Shown: positions 8,278 to 16,912, numbered from the stretch's first letter. The stretch: DNA of 34,963 nt from Woeseiaceae bacterium (GCA_021773055.1 JAJFKV010000075.1:1-34963); one strand, 5' to 3'. The notes: generated from the letters alone by a model not told the origin. Program-made: numbers and translations.

Positions 8278-8919
8278 ATGAGAATCGTACTACTGGGAGC
8301 ACCCGGGTCGGGCAAGGGCACTCAGGCCAAAAAGCTGATGGCGGATAACAATATTCCGCAGGTGTCCACTGGTGACATGCTGCGCCAGGCCATAGCGAAC
8401 GGTACCCGGTTCGGTCTCCAGGCGAAAGCGGTGATCGATGCCGGAAATCTGGCTCCTGACGAGGTTGTACTTGGCATTATCAGCGAACGCCTCGGCCAGC
8501 CCGACGCCGAAAATGGCTTTATCCTGGACGGCTTCCCGCGCACGACTCAACAGGCACTTGATCTCGAAGATTTGCTGGACGAACTCGGTACACCGCTCGA
8601 TACAGCCATCTTATTGGATATCGATTTCGACATTCTCGTGAAACGCCTCACAGGACGCAGGACTTGTTCGCGGACGGGCAAACTTCTCAACGTATATTTC
8701 TCGTCGGCCGAAGAACTCGATGAATGCACTCGGTCCGGTGGTGAGTTGGTGCAGCGTGTCGACGATAACGAAGCGACCATCAGCAATCGCCTGAATGTGT
8801 ATCGTGAAAGAACGGAGCCGCTGATCGATTTTTACGAAAGTCGCGGCAAGCTCATCAAGATCGATGCGGAAGGTGAAATCGACGAAGTTTACGCGCGGCT
8901 GACAGCAGCACTTTCGTAG
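8278..8919 (+). CDS. adk: Adenylate kinase
   Basis: Adk interconverts ATP + AMP and 2 ADP. The 213-residue length matches the long bacterial form with a LID domain. Seen: P-loop GAPGSGKGTQ (residues 7-16), the AMP-binding region STGDMLR, and DGFPRTTQQA. The LID (about 126-160) keeps only two positions of the tetracysteine zinc site: C130 and C150 remain, while the partners are T133 and S153. It probably does not bind zinc in the usual way; many proteobacterial Adks have hydrogen-bonding residues there instead. AGGA lies only one base before the ATG, so an upstream GTGAG may be the working ribosome-binding site. The gene is divergent from pfp and convergent with rnd, with a 12-bp gap. Confidence 0.97.
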   Translation: MRIVLLGAPGSGKGTQAKKLMADNNIPQVSTGDMLRQAIANGTRFGLQAKAVIDAGNLAPDEVVLGIISERLGQPDAENGFILDGFPRTTQQALDLEDLLDELGTPLDTAILLDIDFDILVKRLTGRRTCSRTGKLLNVYFSSAEELDECTRSGGELVQRVDDNEATISNRLNVYRERTEPLIDFYESRGKLIKIDAEGEIDEVYARLTAALS

Positions 8920-8931
8920 GAGCGCCTCTGC

Positions 8932-8946
8932 CTACAGGAGCTGTAG
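8932..8946. terminator. Inverted repeat at the adk/rnd convergent junction
   Basis: CTACAG-GAG-CTGTAG is a perfect 6-3-6 inverted repeat that overlaps the rnd stop codon and follows the adk stop by 12 bp. It may form a weak hairpin at both 3' ends, but there is no T-tract on either strand, so terminator function is uncertain. Confidence 0.25.
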
Positions 8947-10005
8947 CAGTCGTTCGCCGATGAGGCCCCGGCGCCAGCCAGTGAAGACTCTTGATTCGCG
9001 CGTGCCGGAAATGATCACCGACGATAACTCACGTTTGGATGCGACAGTCTCGGCGGCAATACCCAGGTCTTTCGCACAGTCTGCGACTTGAGACTGCATT
9101 TCTTTTAGTAGTGCCTTTTGTGCCTCGTCCGGCGGTCGTGGCGGTTGGTAACCATTACTGTCGCCTTTGGACGCGGCAACGGCATCGATCAATTGCTTGC
9201 CGACTCGGTTAGCGATTTTCGGAGGTATGCCGTCAATCTTCGACAGCTGGGTTTCGCTTGTCGGCAGATTGTAGGCAATATCGAGCAATACATTGTCCCG
9301 CAGAATCCACTGTCGTGGCCGATTTCGACGGATAGCTTCTTCCTCGCGCCACGCTGCCAGACGGACCGCCGCGGCACGTTTCGGGCCGCGAAAATTGCGC
9401 GCACCTTTGAGTCGTTCGACGGCCTGGTCGCCCGCCACAACATACAACGCGGTATCCAGTAGCAACGCCGAATCCTGCTGGGCCCACTCCAGGCGATCCT
9501 TCTTGTCCAGCCTCTCGCTCAGGATGTCGGATGCCGGTAACAGGTATTCGACATCCTCAGCCGCGTAATCGAGGACCTCCGTCGGCAGCGGTCGGCGCGT
9601 CCAGTCCGCTCGTGTGTGAGATTTCGCCATGTCGACATCAAACAACTCCTTAGCCAAACCCGCATAGCCCATTTGCGCCGGCATACCAAGCAGGCCGGCC
9701 GCAATCTGGGTGTCGAAAATCTCGCACGGCATCGCTCCCGCTGTTTGATAGACGACCTCTATGTCCTGTCGTGCGGAATGCACGACCCAGCTACTTTCCA
9801 GGAGTTTGCGCCAAAATTCATTCTGGCTGTTTTCAACCAGAGGATCGACGCAATAGATTTCGTCGGGAGTTGAAATCTGTATCAGACAAAGCTGCGCGAA
9901 ATAGGTTTTCTCGCGCATGAACTCGGTGTCGACGCCGAGTTTGGCGTGTCCTGAGAGGCTTTGGCTGATGTCGTCAGGGTGATAGACGGACAGGTAGTCG
10001 GGCAT
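8932..10005 (-). CDS. rnd: Ribonuclease D
   Basis: RNase D is a 3'-5' exoribonuclease that trims tRNA precursors and other small RNAs. This 357-residue protein has the DEDD exonuclease domain: Exo I GVDTEFMREKTYFAQLCLIQ at about residues 24-43, Exo II VVHSARQDIEVVY, and Exo III DYAAEDVEYLL with its Tyr and Asp. An HRDC-like helical region (LAAWREEEAIRRNRPRQWIL, about 217-290) follows, then a C-terminal helical part. Length and order match the gammaproteobacterial enzyme. It is convergent with adk. Only 19 bp separate its start from that of the divergent membrane-protein gene, so promoters must overlap coding sequence. Confidence 0.93.
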   Translation of the reverse strand: MPDYLSVYHPDDISQSLSGHAKLGVDTEFMREKTYFAQLCLIQISTPDEIYCVDPLVENSQNEFWRKLLESSWVVHSARQDIEVVYQTAGAMPCEIFDTQIAAGLLGMPAQMGYAGLAKELFDVDMAKSHTRADWTRRPLPTEVLDYAAEDVEYLLPASDILSERLDKKDRLEWAQQDSALLLDTALYVVAGDQAVERLKGARNFRGPKRAAAVRLAAWREEEAIRRNRPRQWILRDNVLLDIAYNLPTSETQLSKIDGIPPKIANRVGKQLIDAVAASKGDSNGYQPPRPPDEAQKALLKEMQSQVADCAKDLGIAAETVASKRELSSVIISGTRESRVFTGWRRGLIGERLLQLL

Positions 10006-10024
10006 TTATGGAGGTTAACATGCG

Positions 10025-10552
10025 ATGATCCGCAACGTGCCAACTCTATTCAAAACACTGTTCGAAATAGTTCTTCTGCGAAAGGGCCCGAACGACATCC
10101 CACATTCGACCGTCCTGTTCGTGCTGGTCGCTGCCATTTGGGTGCTGGCAGGAGTTGCCACTGTGATGGTTGTGGAAACCTACAGAAGCTCGAGTCTCTT
10201 CATCGACCTGAGTCTGGCGTTTGTCGGGCTGGGGACTTATGCGATCGTCGTTAATGTTTTTGGCAAGGGCGATCGGCTATTGCGTTGTGTTACCGCGATT
10301 CTGGGCTGTAGCATAGTGTTCAGCATTGTATTGATCGGCGGGCGTATCGCTCTTCCATTGTTACTCACAGAAGACGAAACCAGCTGGGCATTGCAGTTGA
10401 TCTGGTTCTGGTCGATTCCGGTCGAAGGACATATCATTGCACGTACCATCGAACGGCAATGGGTCGTTGGATTTCTGATCGCTTTGGCGGTGCTGTTCGG
10501 ACAACTTAATTTGCTCGCTGTTCTTGAGCCGATGCTCAGGCCGGCGGCGTAG
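10025..10552 (+). CDS. Small integral membrane protein of unknown function
   Basis: I do not recognise this 175-residue protein. It is strongly hydrophobic, with about four predicted membrane segments (roughly residues 29-50, 57-80, 85-112 and 140-165) and short charged loops. No catalytic or cofactor motif is visible. A GGAGG at about 10008-10012 precedes the ATG by about 12 bp. The stop codon is six bases before the mpl ATG, so the two are probably cotranscribed and perhaps translationally coupled. That hints at a role in or near cell-envelope turnover, but this is guilt by association only. Confidence 0.7.
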   Translation: MIRNVPTLFKTLFEIVLLRKGPNDIPHSTVLFVLVAAIWVLAGVATVMVVETYRSSSLFIDLSLAFVGLGTYAIVVNVFGKGDRLLRCVTAILGCSIVFSIVLIGGRIALPLLLTEDETSWALQLIWFWSIPVEGHIIARTIERQWVVGFLIALAVLFGQLNLLAVLEPMLRPAA

Positions 10553-10558
10553 GAAAAT

Positions 10559-11929
10559 ATGCACATACACATACTTGGCATCTGTGGAACATTTATGGGC
10601 GGTGTTGCCGCACTTGCCCGTGCAGCGGGGCACAAAGTGACGGGATGCGATCACAACGTTTACCCTCCCATGAGTACGCAACTTAAGAACCTCGGAATCG
10701 ATATTCATGAAGGTGTCGATGCGCAGCAGCTTGCCGTCGATCCTGACTGCGTCGTTGTCGGCAATGTAATGAGCCGCGGCGTCGAAGTTGTTGAGGCGAT
10801 GCTCAACAATAAAGATCGCTATACGTCCGGTCCGCAATGGCTTGCGGAAAACGTGCTTCATGATCACCATGTTATAGCCGTCGCCGGCACCCATGGCAAA
10901 ACAACGACGGCCAGCATGCTGGCATGGATCCTGGAAGACGCCGGTCTTGAACCTGGATTTCTGATCGGCGGAATTCCGGTCAATTTCGGGACATCAGCCC
11001 GATTCGGGAAGTCGCGGTTTTTTGTCGTCGAGGCTGACGAGTACGACACAGCCTTTTTCGATAAACGCGCCAAGTTTGTCCACTACCGACCGCGTACATT
11101 GGTCCTGAATAATCTGGAATTCGATCACGCCGATATTTACAAGGACATGGATTCGATCCTGTGGCAGTTTCACCAGTTGCTTCGCATGGTGCCGAGCGAT
11201 GGGCATATTATTGCGAATGGCAACGACAGGAACCTCGAGAAACTATTCGAAATGGGCTGCTGGACGCCAGTGCAAACTTTTGGCACTGGTGACGGCACCG
11301 ACTGGATAGCGAGATTTGGCGATACGGTCGAGCGCCATATTGGCATGCGCGACCCAGCGGGCGCCGCTGCCGAAACGCGCTGGCGTATGAGTGGTTATCA
11401 CAATCTCGATAACGCAATCGCAGCGGTTGCTGCCGCCGTGTCGGTAGGCGTGCCATTCGAGGGTGCCGTGGATGCGTTGTCTCGGTTCAAAGGCGTCAAA
11501 CGGCGTATGGAACGTACAGCGACGGTCGCGAATATTGCGATTTACGACGACTTCGCGCACCACCCAACGGCCATCAAGAAAACGATCGCTTCTATGCGAG
11601 TGCGCTACCCAGGACAACGCGTAATCGTCGCCATCGAACCACGGTCCAATACGATGAAGCTGGGTGTGCACAACGATGCACTGGCGGATTCTTTAATGGA
11701 CGCGGACCTGATCTGGATGTATCGCCCGGACGGAATGGGTGATGGGTTCGACGCATCACTAGCGCCACTGGAGGGCAGGTTGATCATGCACCGGGACTAC
11801 GATCAGCTGGTCAACGACATGTCCAGGAAGGTCTTGGGTGGCGACCAGGTCATCTTCATGAGCAATGGCGGCTTCGGATCAGCGAGGCAGACCTTAACGG
11901 CGTTATTACAAAGAACGCGCGGTTCATAG
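10559..11929 (+). CDS. mpl: UDP-N-acetylmuramate:L-alanyl-gamma-D-glutamyl-meso-diaminopimelate ligase
   Basis: Mpl recycles peptidoglycan by joining the imported tripeptide L-Ala-gamma-D-Glu-meso-Dap to UDP-MurNAc with ATP in the cytoplasm. This 456-residue protein begins MHIHILGICGTFMGGVAALA, the typical Mpl start. It carries the Mur-ligase P-loop VAGTHGKTTTASML (about 109-122), the metal/substrate motif EADEYDTAFFDKRAKF, NNLEFDHADIY, and the C-terminal domain motifs YHNLDNAIAAVAAA, DDFAHHPTAIKKTI and EPRSNTMKLG. The DEYD-AFFD form and the MHIHI start separate it from MurC. The TAG of the preceding gene and the AGGAAAAT before the ATG are adjacent, which suggests coupling. Confidence 0.95.
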   Translation: MHIHILGICGTFMGGVAALARAAGHKVTGCDHNVYPPMSTQLKNLGIDIHEGVDAQQLAVDPDCVVVGNVMSRGVEVVEAMLNNKDRYTSGPQWLAENVLHDHHVIAVAGTHGKTTTASMLAWILEDAGLEPGFLIGGIPVNFGTSARFGKSRFFVVEADEYDTAFFDKRAKFVHYRPRTLVLNNLEFDHADIYKDMDSILWQFHQLLRMVPSDGHIIANGNDRNLEKLFEMGCWTPVQTFGTGDGTDWIARFGDTVERHIGMRDPAGAAAETRWRMSGYHNLDNAIAAVAAAVSVGVPFEGAVDALSRFKGVKRRMERTATVANIAIYDDFAHHPTAIKKTIASMRVRYPGQRVIVAIEPRSNTMKLGVHNDALADSLMDADLIWMYRPDGMGDGFDASLAPLEGRLIMHRDYDQLVNDMSRKVLGGDQVIFMSNGGFGSARQTLTALLQRTRGS

Positions 11930-11961
11930 GAAATATATTGTTAGTCATGCAATGTTTGTTG

Positions 11962-11993
11962 TTATTCGATAATAAATAGTCTATTATCGATAA
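11962..11993. promoter_or_regulatory. Near-perfect palindrome upstream of the DUF2975/XRE pair
   Basis: CGATAATA (11967-11974) and TATTATCG (11982-11989) are exact inverted repeats across a 7-bp spacer. TTAT (11962-11965) and ATAA (11990-11993) extend the match with one unpaired T, giving 12 matched positions per arm. It lies about 30 bp before the DUF2975 start in a markedly AT-rich stretch, so it probably overlaps the promoter. The simplest reading is an autoregulatory operator for the XRE protein; this is inference. Confidence 0.5.
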
Positions 11994-12023
11994 ACAATAA
12001 ATAATTCAACACTGGAATATTGC

Positions 12024-12671
12024 ATGTCTACAGTAAATAAAAACCCGCTGGCAACAGTGGTTAAGCGAATTCTCGATTTTGTCCGCGTGCTCGCATTGGT
12101 TGCACTGATTTTGTGGCCGCTATCCGCGATCGCGATGACGATCGGTCAATCATCCCACCCCGAGACCTGGGGCGTTGATATCAGCGTTTTCTCATCGTTT
12201 GATATCGACCTCAGCAAATATCCTGCCGGCAGAACACAGCCCGATGGTATTCGCGATCCCAAAATCGGCGGGAAGGCGATGCTCGATATCGATACATCGA
12301 GTTCGTCTGCCTTTTACGTCTTCGCATTGATGACCGAAATAGGCGGCCTTGTCGGTTTCTACCTGTTGCTGCAAATAAGGGCGGTTTTCGCGTCGCTTGC
12401 CGAGGGCAAGAATTTCGAGTCGCAGAACTCGGCACGGATCAAGAAGATCGGTTACATCGCGATCGGCTGGGCGCTGGTAAGCCCACTGCTACAATATTTT
12501 GGCGGTCGGGCGATTCTCCGGGAGTACTCACTGGAGTTACCGGGCATCGTGCTGAATCCCGCGTTTGAATTGAATGGTGGGTCGATATTTATTGGTCTTG
12601 TGCTGATCGTCTTGTCCGGCGTTTTGAATGAAGCAGCCAGTATCAACGAATCGCATCAATTGACGATCTGA
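12024..12671 (+). CDS. DUF2975 family membrane protein
   Basis: This 215-residue protein has four membrane segments (about residues 20-40, 96-118, 145-165 and 187-206) with an extracytoplasmic stretch of about 50 residues between the first two. It matches the DUF2975 family by architecture and by its partner: the next gene is a small Cro/CI-type regulator whose ATG overlaps this TGA by one base (TGATG at 12669-12673), the classic DUF2975-XRE pair also seen as YoaS/YozG in Bacillus. The biochemical role of DUF2975 is not known to me; a membrane sensor that modulates the DNA-binding partner is a guess. A TGGA about nine bases before the ATG is a plausible ribosome-binding site. Confidence 0.8.
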   Translation: MSTVNKNPLATVVKRILDFVRVLALVALILWPLSAIAMTIGQSSHPETWGVDISVFSSFDIDLSKYPAGRTQPDGIRDPKIGGKAMLDIDTSSSSAFYVFALMTEIGGLVGFYLLLQIRAVFASLAEGKNFESQNSARIKKIGYIAIGWALVSPLLQYFGGRAILREYSLELPGIVLNPAFELNGGSIFIGLVLIVLSGVLNEAASINESHQLTI

Positions 12672-12886
12672 TGGCCAGATCAGTCAAAGTAAACCTGGAC
12701 CTGCTGCTGGTGCAGCGCAAGATGTCGTTAACTGAGCTGTCCGAAGAGGTGGGAATTACGCTAGCCAACCTGTCGATCCTGAAGCGCGGCAAAGCTAAAG
12801 CAATTCGGTTCTCGACGCTGGAGGCTATCTGCGAGGCCCTGGATTGCGAGCCGGGCGACATTCTGGAGCTTGAGCAGGAAAGCTGA
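12671..12886 (+). CDS. Cro/CI-type (XRE, YozG-like) transcriptional regulator
   Basis: This 71-residue protein is almost entirely a helix-turn-helix domain. The core reads MSLTELSEEVGITLANLSIL followed by KRGKAKAIRFSTLEAICEAL and the C-terminal DCEPGDILELEQE, which is the YozG/YdaS-like small XRE family. No sensing domain is attached, so any input probably comes through the DUF2975 partner, with which it overlaps by one base. It is a good candidate to bind the palindrome at 11962-11993 and autoregulate. It is convergent with the repeat-protein gene with 17 bp between them and no clear terminator. Confidence 0.9.
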   Translation: MARSVKVNLDLLLVQRKMSLTELSEEVGITLANLSILKRGKAKAIRFSTLEAICEALDCEPGDILELEQES

Positions 12887-12903
12887 CGGTTTGTTGAGAC
12901 CTG

Positions 12904-14991
12904 CTAATAACCGTAGCCATAACCGCGTAACATTGATTCGTACTGCTCTCGCTCCTGATCCGTAAGATCGACTTCACCAAGGAGACGTTCGGCTTCGGCC
13001 GGGTCCGACTGCAGGTACATCTGGATTCGCATCAGAGTTACTTGCTTGCGCTTCGCCGGGTCGCTGACTGTTTCTATTAGATCCAGAAAATCTTCATCTG
13101 ATCCCCGGCCGGAGGAAATAGTGGCGATAATCGCGTCATCCCTGGTGTTGCCGCGAGGCAAGCCGCCGATCCACGCCGCTGCCGCGGTCGGATCTTGTGA
13201 ATACCATTGCCTCGCAATTTGTGTCGTTGCCGCTGAGCGTGATTTTTCGCCTGATATGGAATTCATCCACTGCAGCGCTTGCTGCGGATCGCGTGCGGCT
13301 TGCTGGCCAATTATTCTCGCGTACAGTTGGTCTCGTGACCTGTCATTTTCCACGTCTCTCGCCATCTGCATTGCGAGCGCCGGATCAGAATTGGCCATCA
13401 TGCCGATCACAACGGACTGCAATTCTGAGTACTCCGGTTTGTCTCTATAGCGGTTAGCAAAGGACATAGCAGCGTCGGTGCCCCTCTTTTCTGCGAGGCT
13501 TTGAGTGATCTGCATCGCGAGCCTCCCGCTGTTCTTTCCCGGAAACCGCTCCAGGAGCTCCGTCGCCCGATCAAGGTCGCTGTAAACAAGATTCTGACCC
13601 ATAGACTGTAGTGCGTTCCGTTGCGCATCGACGTCCAGTGAGGAAACCCAGTTTACGGCGCTGTCAAAATCAGATTGCGCCCAGACAGCGGCGATCTGGC
13701 TGGCGGTTCTGTTGCGTATTCGTTTGTCAGTGACCTGGGCCAGCAATTGCATTGCCTCCTCTGGATTGGTCTGGCTGATATGCGTCGCAACGGTCGAAAC
13801 CAACTGATCCCGTTGCCTTACGTCCTTGAGTGTTTGCGCTTCTGCGAGCGCCAACTGCGGGTCCTGTTGCGCGACCTGGCTCAGTACAGCCATCAGTGTT
13901 GATTGATTCGACGATGTGTCGTTGTCACGCGCCCAGGCGAGCGCCATGGCCGGATCGCTCCCGGCGACTACCATGGCTATAGACGATTTGTATTGTCGGA
14001 GCGACGACGATTCGGGCATCTGATCGAGATATTCGAGCGCCTTCGCAGGGTCGTCCGCTGCCAGCGATTGCAGTGCCGAGGCCATTTGCGCCTGATTGGC
14101 CTGAGTCATCGGCATTGAAGACATTTTTTCCAAAATAGCCTCGGGATCGGAACGCGCGCTGTACATCGATAGATATTGTTTGAACTGTTGTCGACTCGAT
14201 GTTGATTGAATGAGGTCTGCGTAGCTCGCGTCCAGAGGATTTCCGGAACGACCAAGCAAGCCGGCGAGCCAACCGAACTGCTTGCGCTGCTCGGCAGCAG
14301 AACTTAAGGACTCGACGTAGCGAATGGCATCGGCCGGTGATTGCTCGGCAAGTGCGTATAAATGTTGCGCGCGCGCATTTTGCCCGGGCTTCATACCGAG
14401 CTCAGCGTAAATGAGCTCCGAATCCTCGTTCTCAAGACCCCTCACCGCCGAGTACAGTGCCTGAGCAGCAAAGCGTTTTTCCGATGCGGTTCCTCTCTTT
14501 GCTTCATCAATCGCCGCAGCAAGGTCCAGCCGTCCCCAGGCGACCCAGACTGCCTTTTCGTGGTTCTTGTAGGCGCGAAAACTTGGTGTTCTCGAAATTG
14601 CGAGGGCGGATTTTGGATCAAGTTCCGTCAATCTCAGGAAAAGAATCTGCAGGGCCGCCAGACGGTCATCGCGACTGCGGATTTTCGCTGCCTGAGTGAT
14701 TAGATCCTGAATGCCGCCTGAGTCCGATCTGCCGGCAACAATATACAGGGCCTCCGTTTCCGCGAAGTCAGTTGGTAAGGCCAGTATTTCTTCAATTGTC
14801 GAAATACCTGCATATCGTTCCGTGCGCAGTGCTTCGGCCTCGGCAACGCTGACGTCAACAACGTCGGGCATGTCAGGTGTTACCGCTTGCGAGAATCGCG
14901 GGAATTGGGATTTCGGTGCGAGGTAGTTTGTGGCGATAGAGCCGATCACGACCCCAAGCAATAGAACAAGCAGTAGATTTCGTCTATTCAT
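12904..14991 (-). CDS. Membrane-anchored helical-repeat (TPR/HEAT-like solenoid) protein of unknown function
   Basis: No family name can be given with confidence. The start is taken at MNRRNLLLVLLLGVVIGSIA (14991), a signal anchor with a hydrophobic helix; the frame opens at 15048, but the extra 19 residues lack signal-like character. This gives 695 residues. After an anchor and a linker rich in acidic residues, the protein has helical segments, and from about residue 282 to the end roughly 13 tandem units of 31-32 residues. Most open with DP-x-x-A followed by an amphipathic helix, an R-containing turn and a second helix ending before the next DP. Such solenoids are normally protein-binding scaffolds. 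One membrane helix with the solenoid outside suggests a periplasmic scaffold. The C-terminus ends in GYGYGY. It is divergent from the LON-domain gene. Confidence 0.8.
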   Translation of the reverse strand: MNRRNLLLVLLLGVVIGSIATNYLAPKSQFPRFSQAVTPDMPDVVDVSVAEAEALRTERYAGISTIEEILALPTDFAETEALYIVAGRSDSGGIQDLITQAAKIRSRDDRLAALQILFLRLTELDPKSALAISRTPSFRAYKNHEKAVWVAWGRLDLAAAIDEAKRGTASEKRFAAQALYSAVRGLENEDSELIYAELGMKPGQNARAQHLYALAEQSPADAIRYVESLSSAAEQRKQFGWLAGLLGRSGNPLDASYADLIQSTSSRQQFKQYLSMYSARSDPEAILEKMSSMPMTQANQAQMASALQSLAADDPAKALEYLDQMPESSSLRQYKSSIAMVVAGSDPAMALAWARDNDTSSNQSTLMAVLSQVAQQDPQLALAEAQTLKDVRQRDQLVSTVATHISQTNPEEAMQLLAQVTDKRIRNRTASQIAAVWAQSDFDSAVNWVSSLDVDAQRNALQSMGQNLVYSDLDRATELLERFPGKNSGRLAMQITQSLAEKRGTDAAMSFANRYRDKPEYSELQSVVIGMMANSDPALAMQMARDVENDRSRDQLYARIIGQQAARDPQQALQWMNSISGEKSRSAATTQIARQWYSQDPTAAAAWIGGLPRGNTRDDAIIATISSGRGSDEDFLDLIETVSDPAKRKQVTLMRIQMYLQSDPAEAERLLGEVDLTDQEREQYESMLRGYGYGY
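12907..14148 (-). repeat. About 13 tandem protein repeats of ~32 residues within the solenoid gene
   Basis: Units begin at about residues 282, 314, 346, 377, 409, 441, 472, 503, 536, 568, 600, 631 and 663. Examples of unit starts are DPAKALEYLDQMP, DPAMALAWARDN, DPQQALQWMNSIS and DPTAAAAWIGGLP. The DP-x-x-A opening and the conserved Arg near position 17 recur; between them the sequence has diverged, so the repeats are old rather than recent DNA duplications. Confidence 0.75.
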
Positions 14992-15049
14992 AGCTGCCAG
15001 CGTACTCAAGTGGCAAAGCGGACACAATGATGACTCTCGGAACCTCACC

Positions 15050-15055
15050 TATACT
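15050..15055 (+). promoter_or_regulatory. Candidate -10 box for the LON-domain gene
   Basis: TATACT ends six bases before the GTG start. An in-frame TAG at 15056-15058 bars any earlier start, and there is no properly spaced Shine-Dalgarno sequence. Together these suggest a leaderless or nearly leaderless transcript. No convincing -35 box is visible. Confidence 0.35.
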
Positions 15056-15061
15056 TAGGGT

Positions 15062-15649
15062 GTGCGAATACCTATTTTTCCATTGAAAACCGTATTGTTT
15101 CCGGGCGGGCCTCTGCCGCTGCGGATTTTCGAGTCACGCTACCTGGATATGGTGAGCCAGTGCCTGAAAACTGACTCACCGTTCGGTGTTTTGCTAATAC
15201 GTGATGGTGAGGAAGCAGGAACGGCCACTACCTACAGTGTTGGAACCGTGGCCAGAATCTCGGACTGGTATCAGGGGAGCGACGGCCTATTGGGCGTGAC
15301 GGCACAGGGCGAGCAGCGATTCCGGCTGCTTTCGAGCGAGCGCCAGGATGATGGTCTCAATATAGGGGAAGTCGATCTCATGGCCGCAGAAGAATCACTG
15401 CTGCTGCCGGACGAGTATCGGGTTTTGGCACACATACTCGAAAATGTGATGGATGATCTTGGCCGACTGTACGAGTCGCAGGAGCGCAAATACGACGATG
15501 CGGTTTGGGTTGCCTACCGGTTTCTCGAAATATTGCCGATCGAGCTGGAACAGAAGCAACGAAGCCTGGAGAGTGGTGACACACTCGCGCGGCTGAAGCT
15601 TGTCGATGAACTGTTAGATTCAGTACGCGGGCCCGGAGCACCTCTATAG
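15062..15649 (+). CDS. LON-protease N-terminal (substrate-binding) domain protein
   Basis: This 195-residue protein contains only the LON substrate-binding (PUA-like) domain and lacks the AAA and protease domains of Lon. The opening [20 protein letters not shown], then FESRYLDMV and the later [19 protein letters not shown], are characteristic. A C-terminal helical part follows (about 120-190). Stand-alone LON-domain proteins are common in Gammaproteobacteria; their role is unsettled, with protein-substrate recognition the usual suggestion. The start is GTG, fixed by an in-frame TAG six bases upstream. The gene overlaps the end of the convergent hemL by six bases. Confidence 0.88.
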   Translation: MRIPIFPLKTVLFPGGPLPLRIFESRYLDMVSQCLKTDSPFGVLLIRDGEEAGTATTYSVGTVARISDWYQGSDGLLGVTAQGEQRFRLLSSERQDDGLNIGEVDLMAAEESLLLPDEYRVLAHILENVMDDLGRLYESQERKYDDAVWVAYRFLEILPIELEQKQRSLESGDTLARLKLVDELLDSVRGPGAPL

Positions 15650-16912
15650 TGTCGCGAATACCTTCGTAGCAGCGTCGATCGTTGCGTTGATTTCTTTATC
15701 ACCATGCGCGGCCGATACGAATCCCGCTTCAAATGCTGACGGTGCCAGGTAAATGCCCTCGTCCAGCATGCCGTGGAAGAACTTTTTGAATCGTTCAACG
15801 TCTGCCGCAGCGACCTGATCGAAACTGCGCACGGACGCGGCATCCGTAAAGACGAGTCCGAACATACCACCTTCACATTCAGTAGCCATTCCGACCCCGG
15901 CATCGGTCGCGGCCGCGGCCAGGCCAGCAATCAATTGCAGCGTCTTTGCGGTCAGCGACTCGTAGAATCCCGGTGCATCAATCTGCTCCAGCGTGGTGAG
16001 GCCGGCTGCCATCGCTACCGGATTTCCAGAGAGAGTACCTGCCTGATAAACCGGACCGTCGGGAGCGAGACTCGCCATGATGTCGGCACGGCCGCCGAAG
16101 GCGGCGGCTGGCATACCACCACCGACGATCTTGCCGAGCGTTGTCAGATCCGGTGTGATGCCAAAGATCGACTGGGCGCCACCTTTGGCAACGCGAAACC
16201 CAGTCATGACTTCGTCAAAAATAAGAATGCTGCCCTTTGCCGTGCAAAGATCGCGGAGTGTTTCGTGGAAGTTCGGTATCGGCGGCACCATGTTCATGTT
16301 GCCGGCGATCGGCTCGACGATCACGCAGGCAATCTGTTCACCGACCTCTGCGAACACCGTATTTAACGCCTCGATGTCGTTGTAGGGCAGGGTAATGGTG
16401 TGTTCTGCCAGGCCGGCCGGGACGCCTGGTGAGCTGGGAACACCCAGCGTTAGGGCACCGGAACCGGCTTTGATCAACAGCGAATCGGAGTGGCCGTGAT
16501 AACAGCCTTCAAACTTGATTATCTTGTCGCGCCCGGTATGGCCGCGCGCGAGACGAATGGCACTCATGGTTGCCTCGGTCCCCGAGCTCACCATGCGGAC
16601 CTTTTCGATAGAGGGCACCAGTGTGCAGATTTTTTCAGCGATTTGAGTTTCGAGTACGCATGGCGCACCAAAACTTAAACCCTGTTTTGCTGTTTCGGTC
16701 ACTGCATTGATGACGGCCGGGTGACGATGGCCCAGAATCATTGGTCCCCAGGATCCAACGTAGTCGATAAAATGACGACCATCCTCGCTTTCGAGGTAGG
16801 CACCTTCGGCGCTCTTGAAAAAGACGGGCTCGCCGCCGACGCCAGCGAATGCACGTACCGGTGAATTGACACCGCCCGCTATGAACTCCTGCGCGTTTGT
16901 AAATAGACTCAT
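15644..16912 (-). CDS. hemL: Glutamate-1-semialdehyde 2,1-aminomutase
   Basis: HemL converts glutamate-1-semialdehyde to 5-aminolevulinate, the tetrapyrrole precursor of the C5 pathway, using pyridoxamine/pyridoxal phosphate. The 422-residue protein has the opening [20 protein letters not shown], the gabaculine-site region [31 protein letters not shown], the phosphate/cofactor motif [10 protein letters not shown], and the Schiff-base lysine in [12 protein letters not shown] (about K261). Length and motifs match the family. GGGAGG lies six bases before the ATG but is also half of a palindrome (16919-16931) that could occlude it. It is the last gene of the metK-to-hemL run and overlaps the convergent LON-domain gene by six bases. 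Confidence 0.97.
   Translation of the reverse strand: MSLFTNAQEFIAGGVNSPVRAFAGVGGEPVFFKSAEGAYLESEDGRHFIDYVGSWGPMILGHRHPAVINAVTETAKQGLSFGAPCVLETQIAEKICTLVPSIEKVRMVSSGTEATMSAIRLARGHTGRDKIIKFEGCYHGHSDSLLIKAGSGALTLGVPSSPGVPAGLAEHTITLPYNDIEALNTVFAEVGEQIACVIVEPIAGNMNMVPPIPNFHETLRDLCTAKGSILIFDEVMTGFRVAKGGAQSIFGITPDLTTLGKIVGGGMPAAAFGGRADIMASLAPDGPVYQAGTLSGNPVAMAAGLTTLEQIDAPGFYESLTAKTLQLIAGLAAAATDAGVGMATECEGGMFGLVFTDAASVRSFDQVAAADVERFKKFFHGMLDEGIYLAPSAFEAGFVSAAHGDKEINATIDAATKVFATL

Noticed and set aside
8653..8758. Adk as a decaying gene because zinc cysteines are missing
   Set aside because: Length, P-loop and all other motifs are intact, and zinc-free LIDs are normal in many bacteria.
14992..15048. 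19-residue N-terminal extension of the solenoid protein
   Set aside because: It precedes a good signal anchor starting at MNRRN and would disrupt it.
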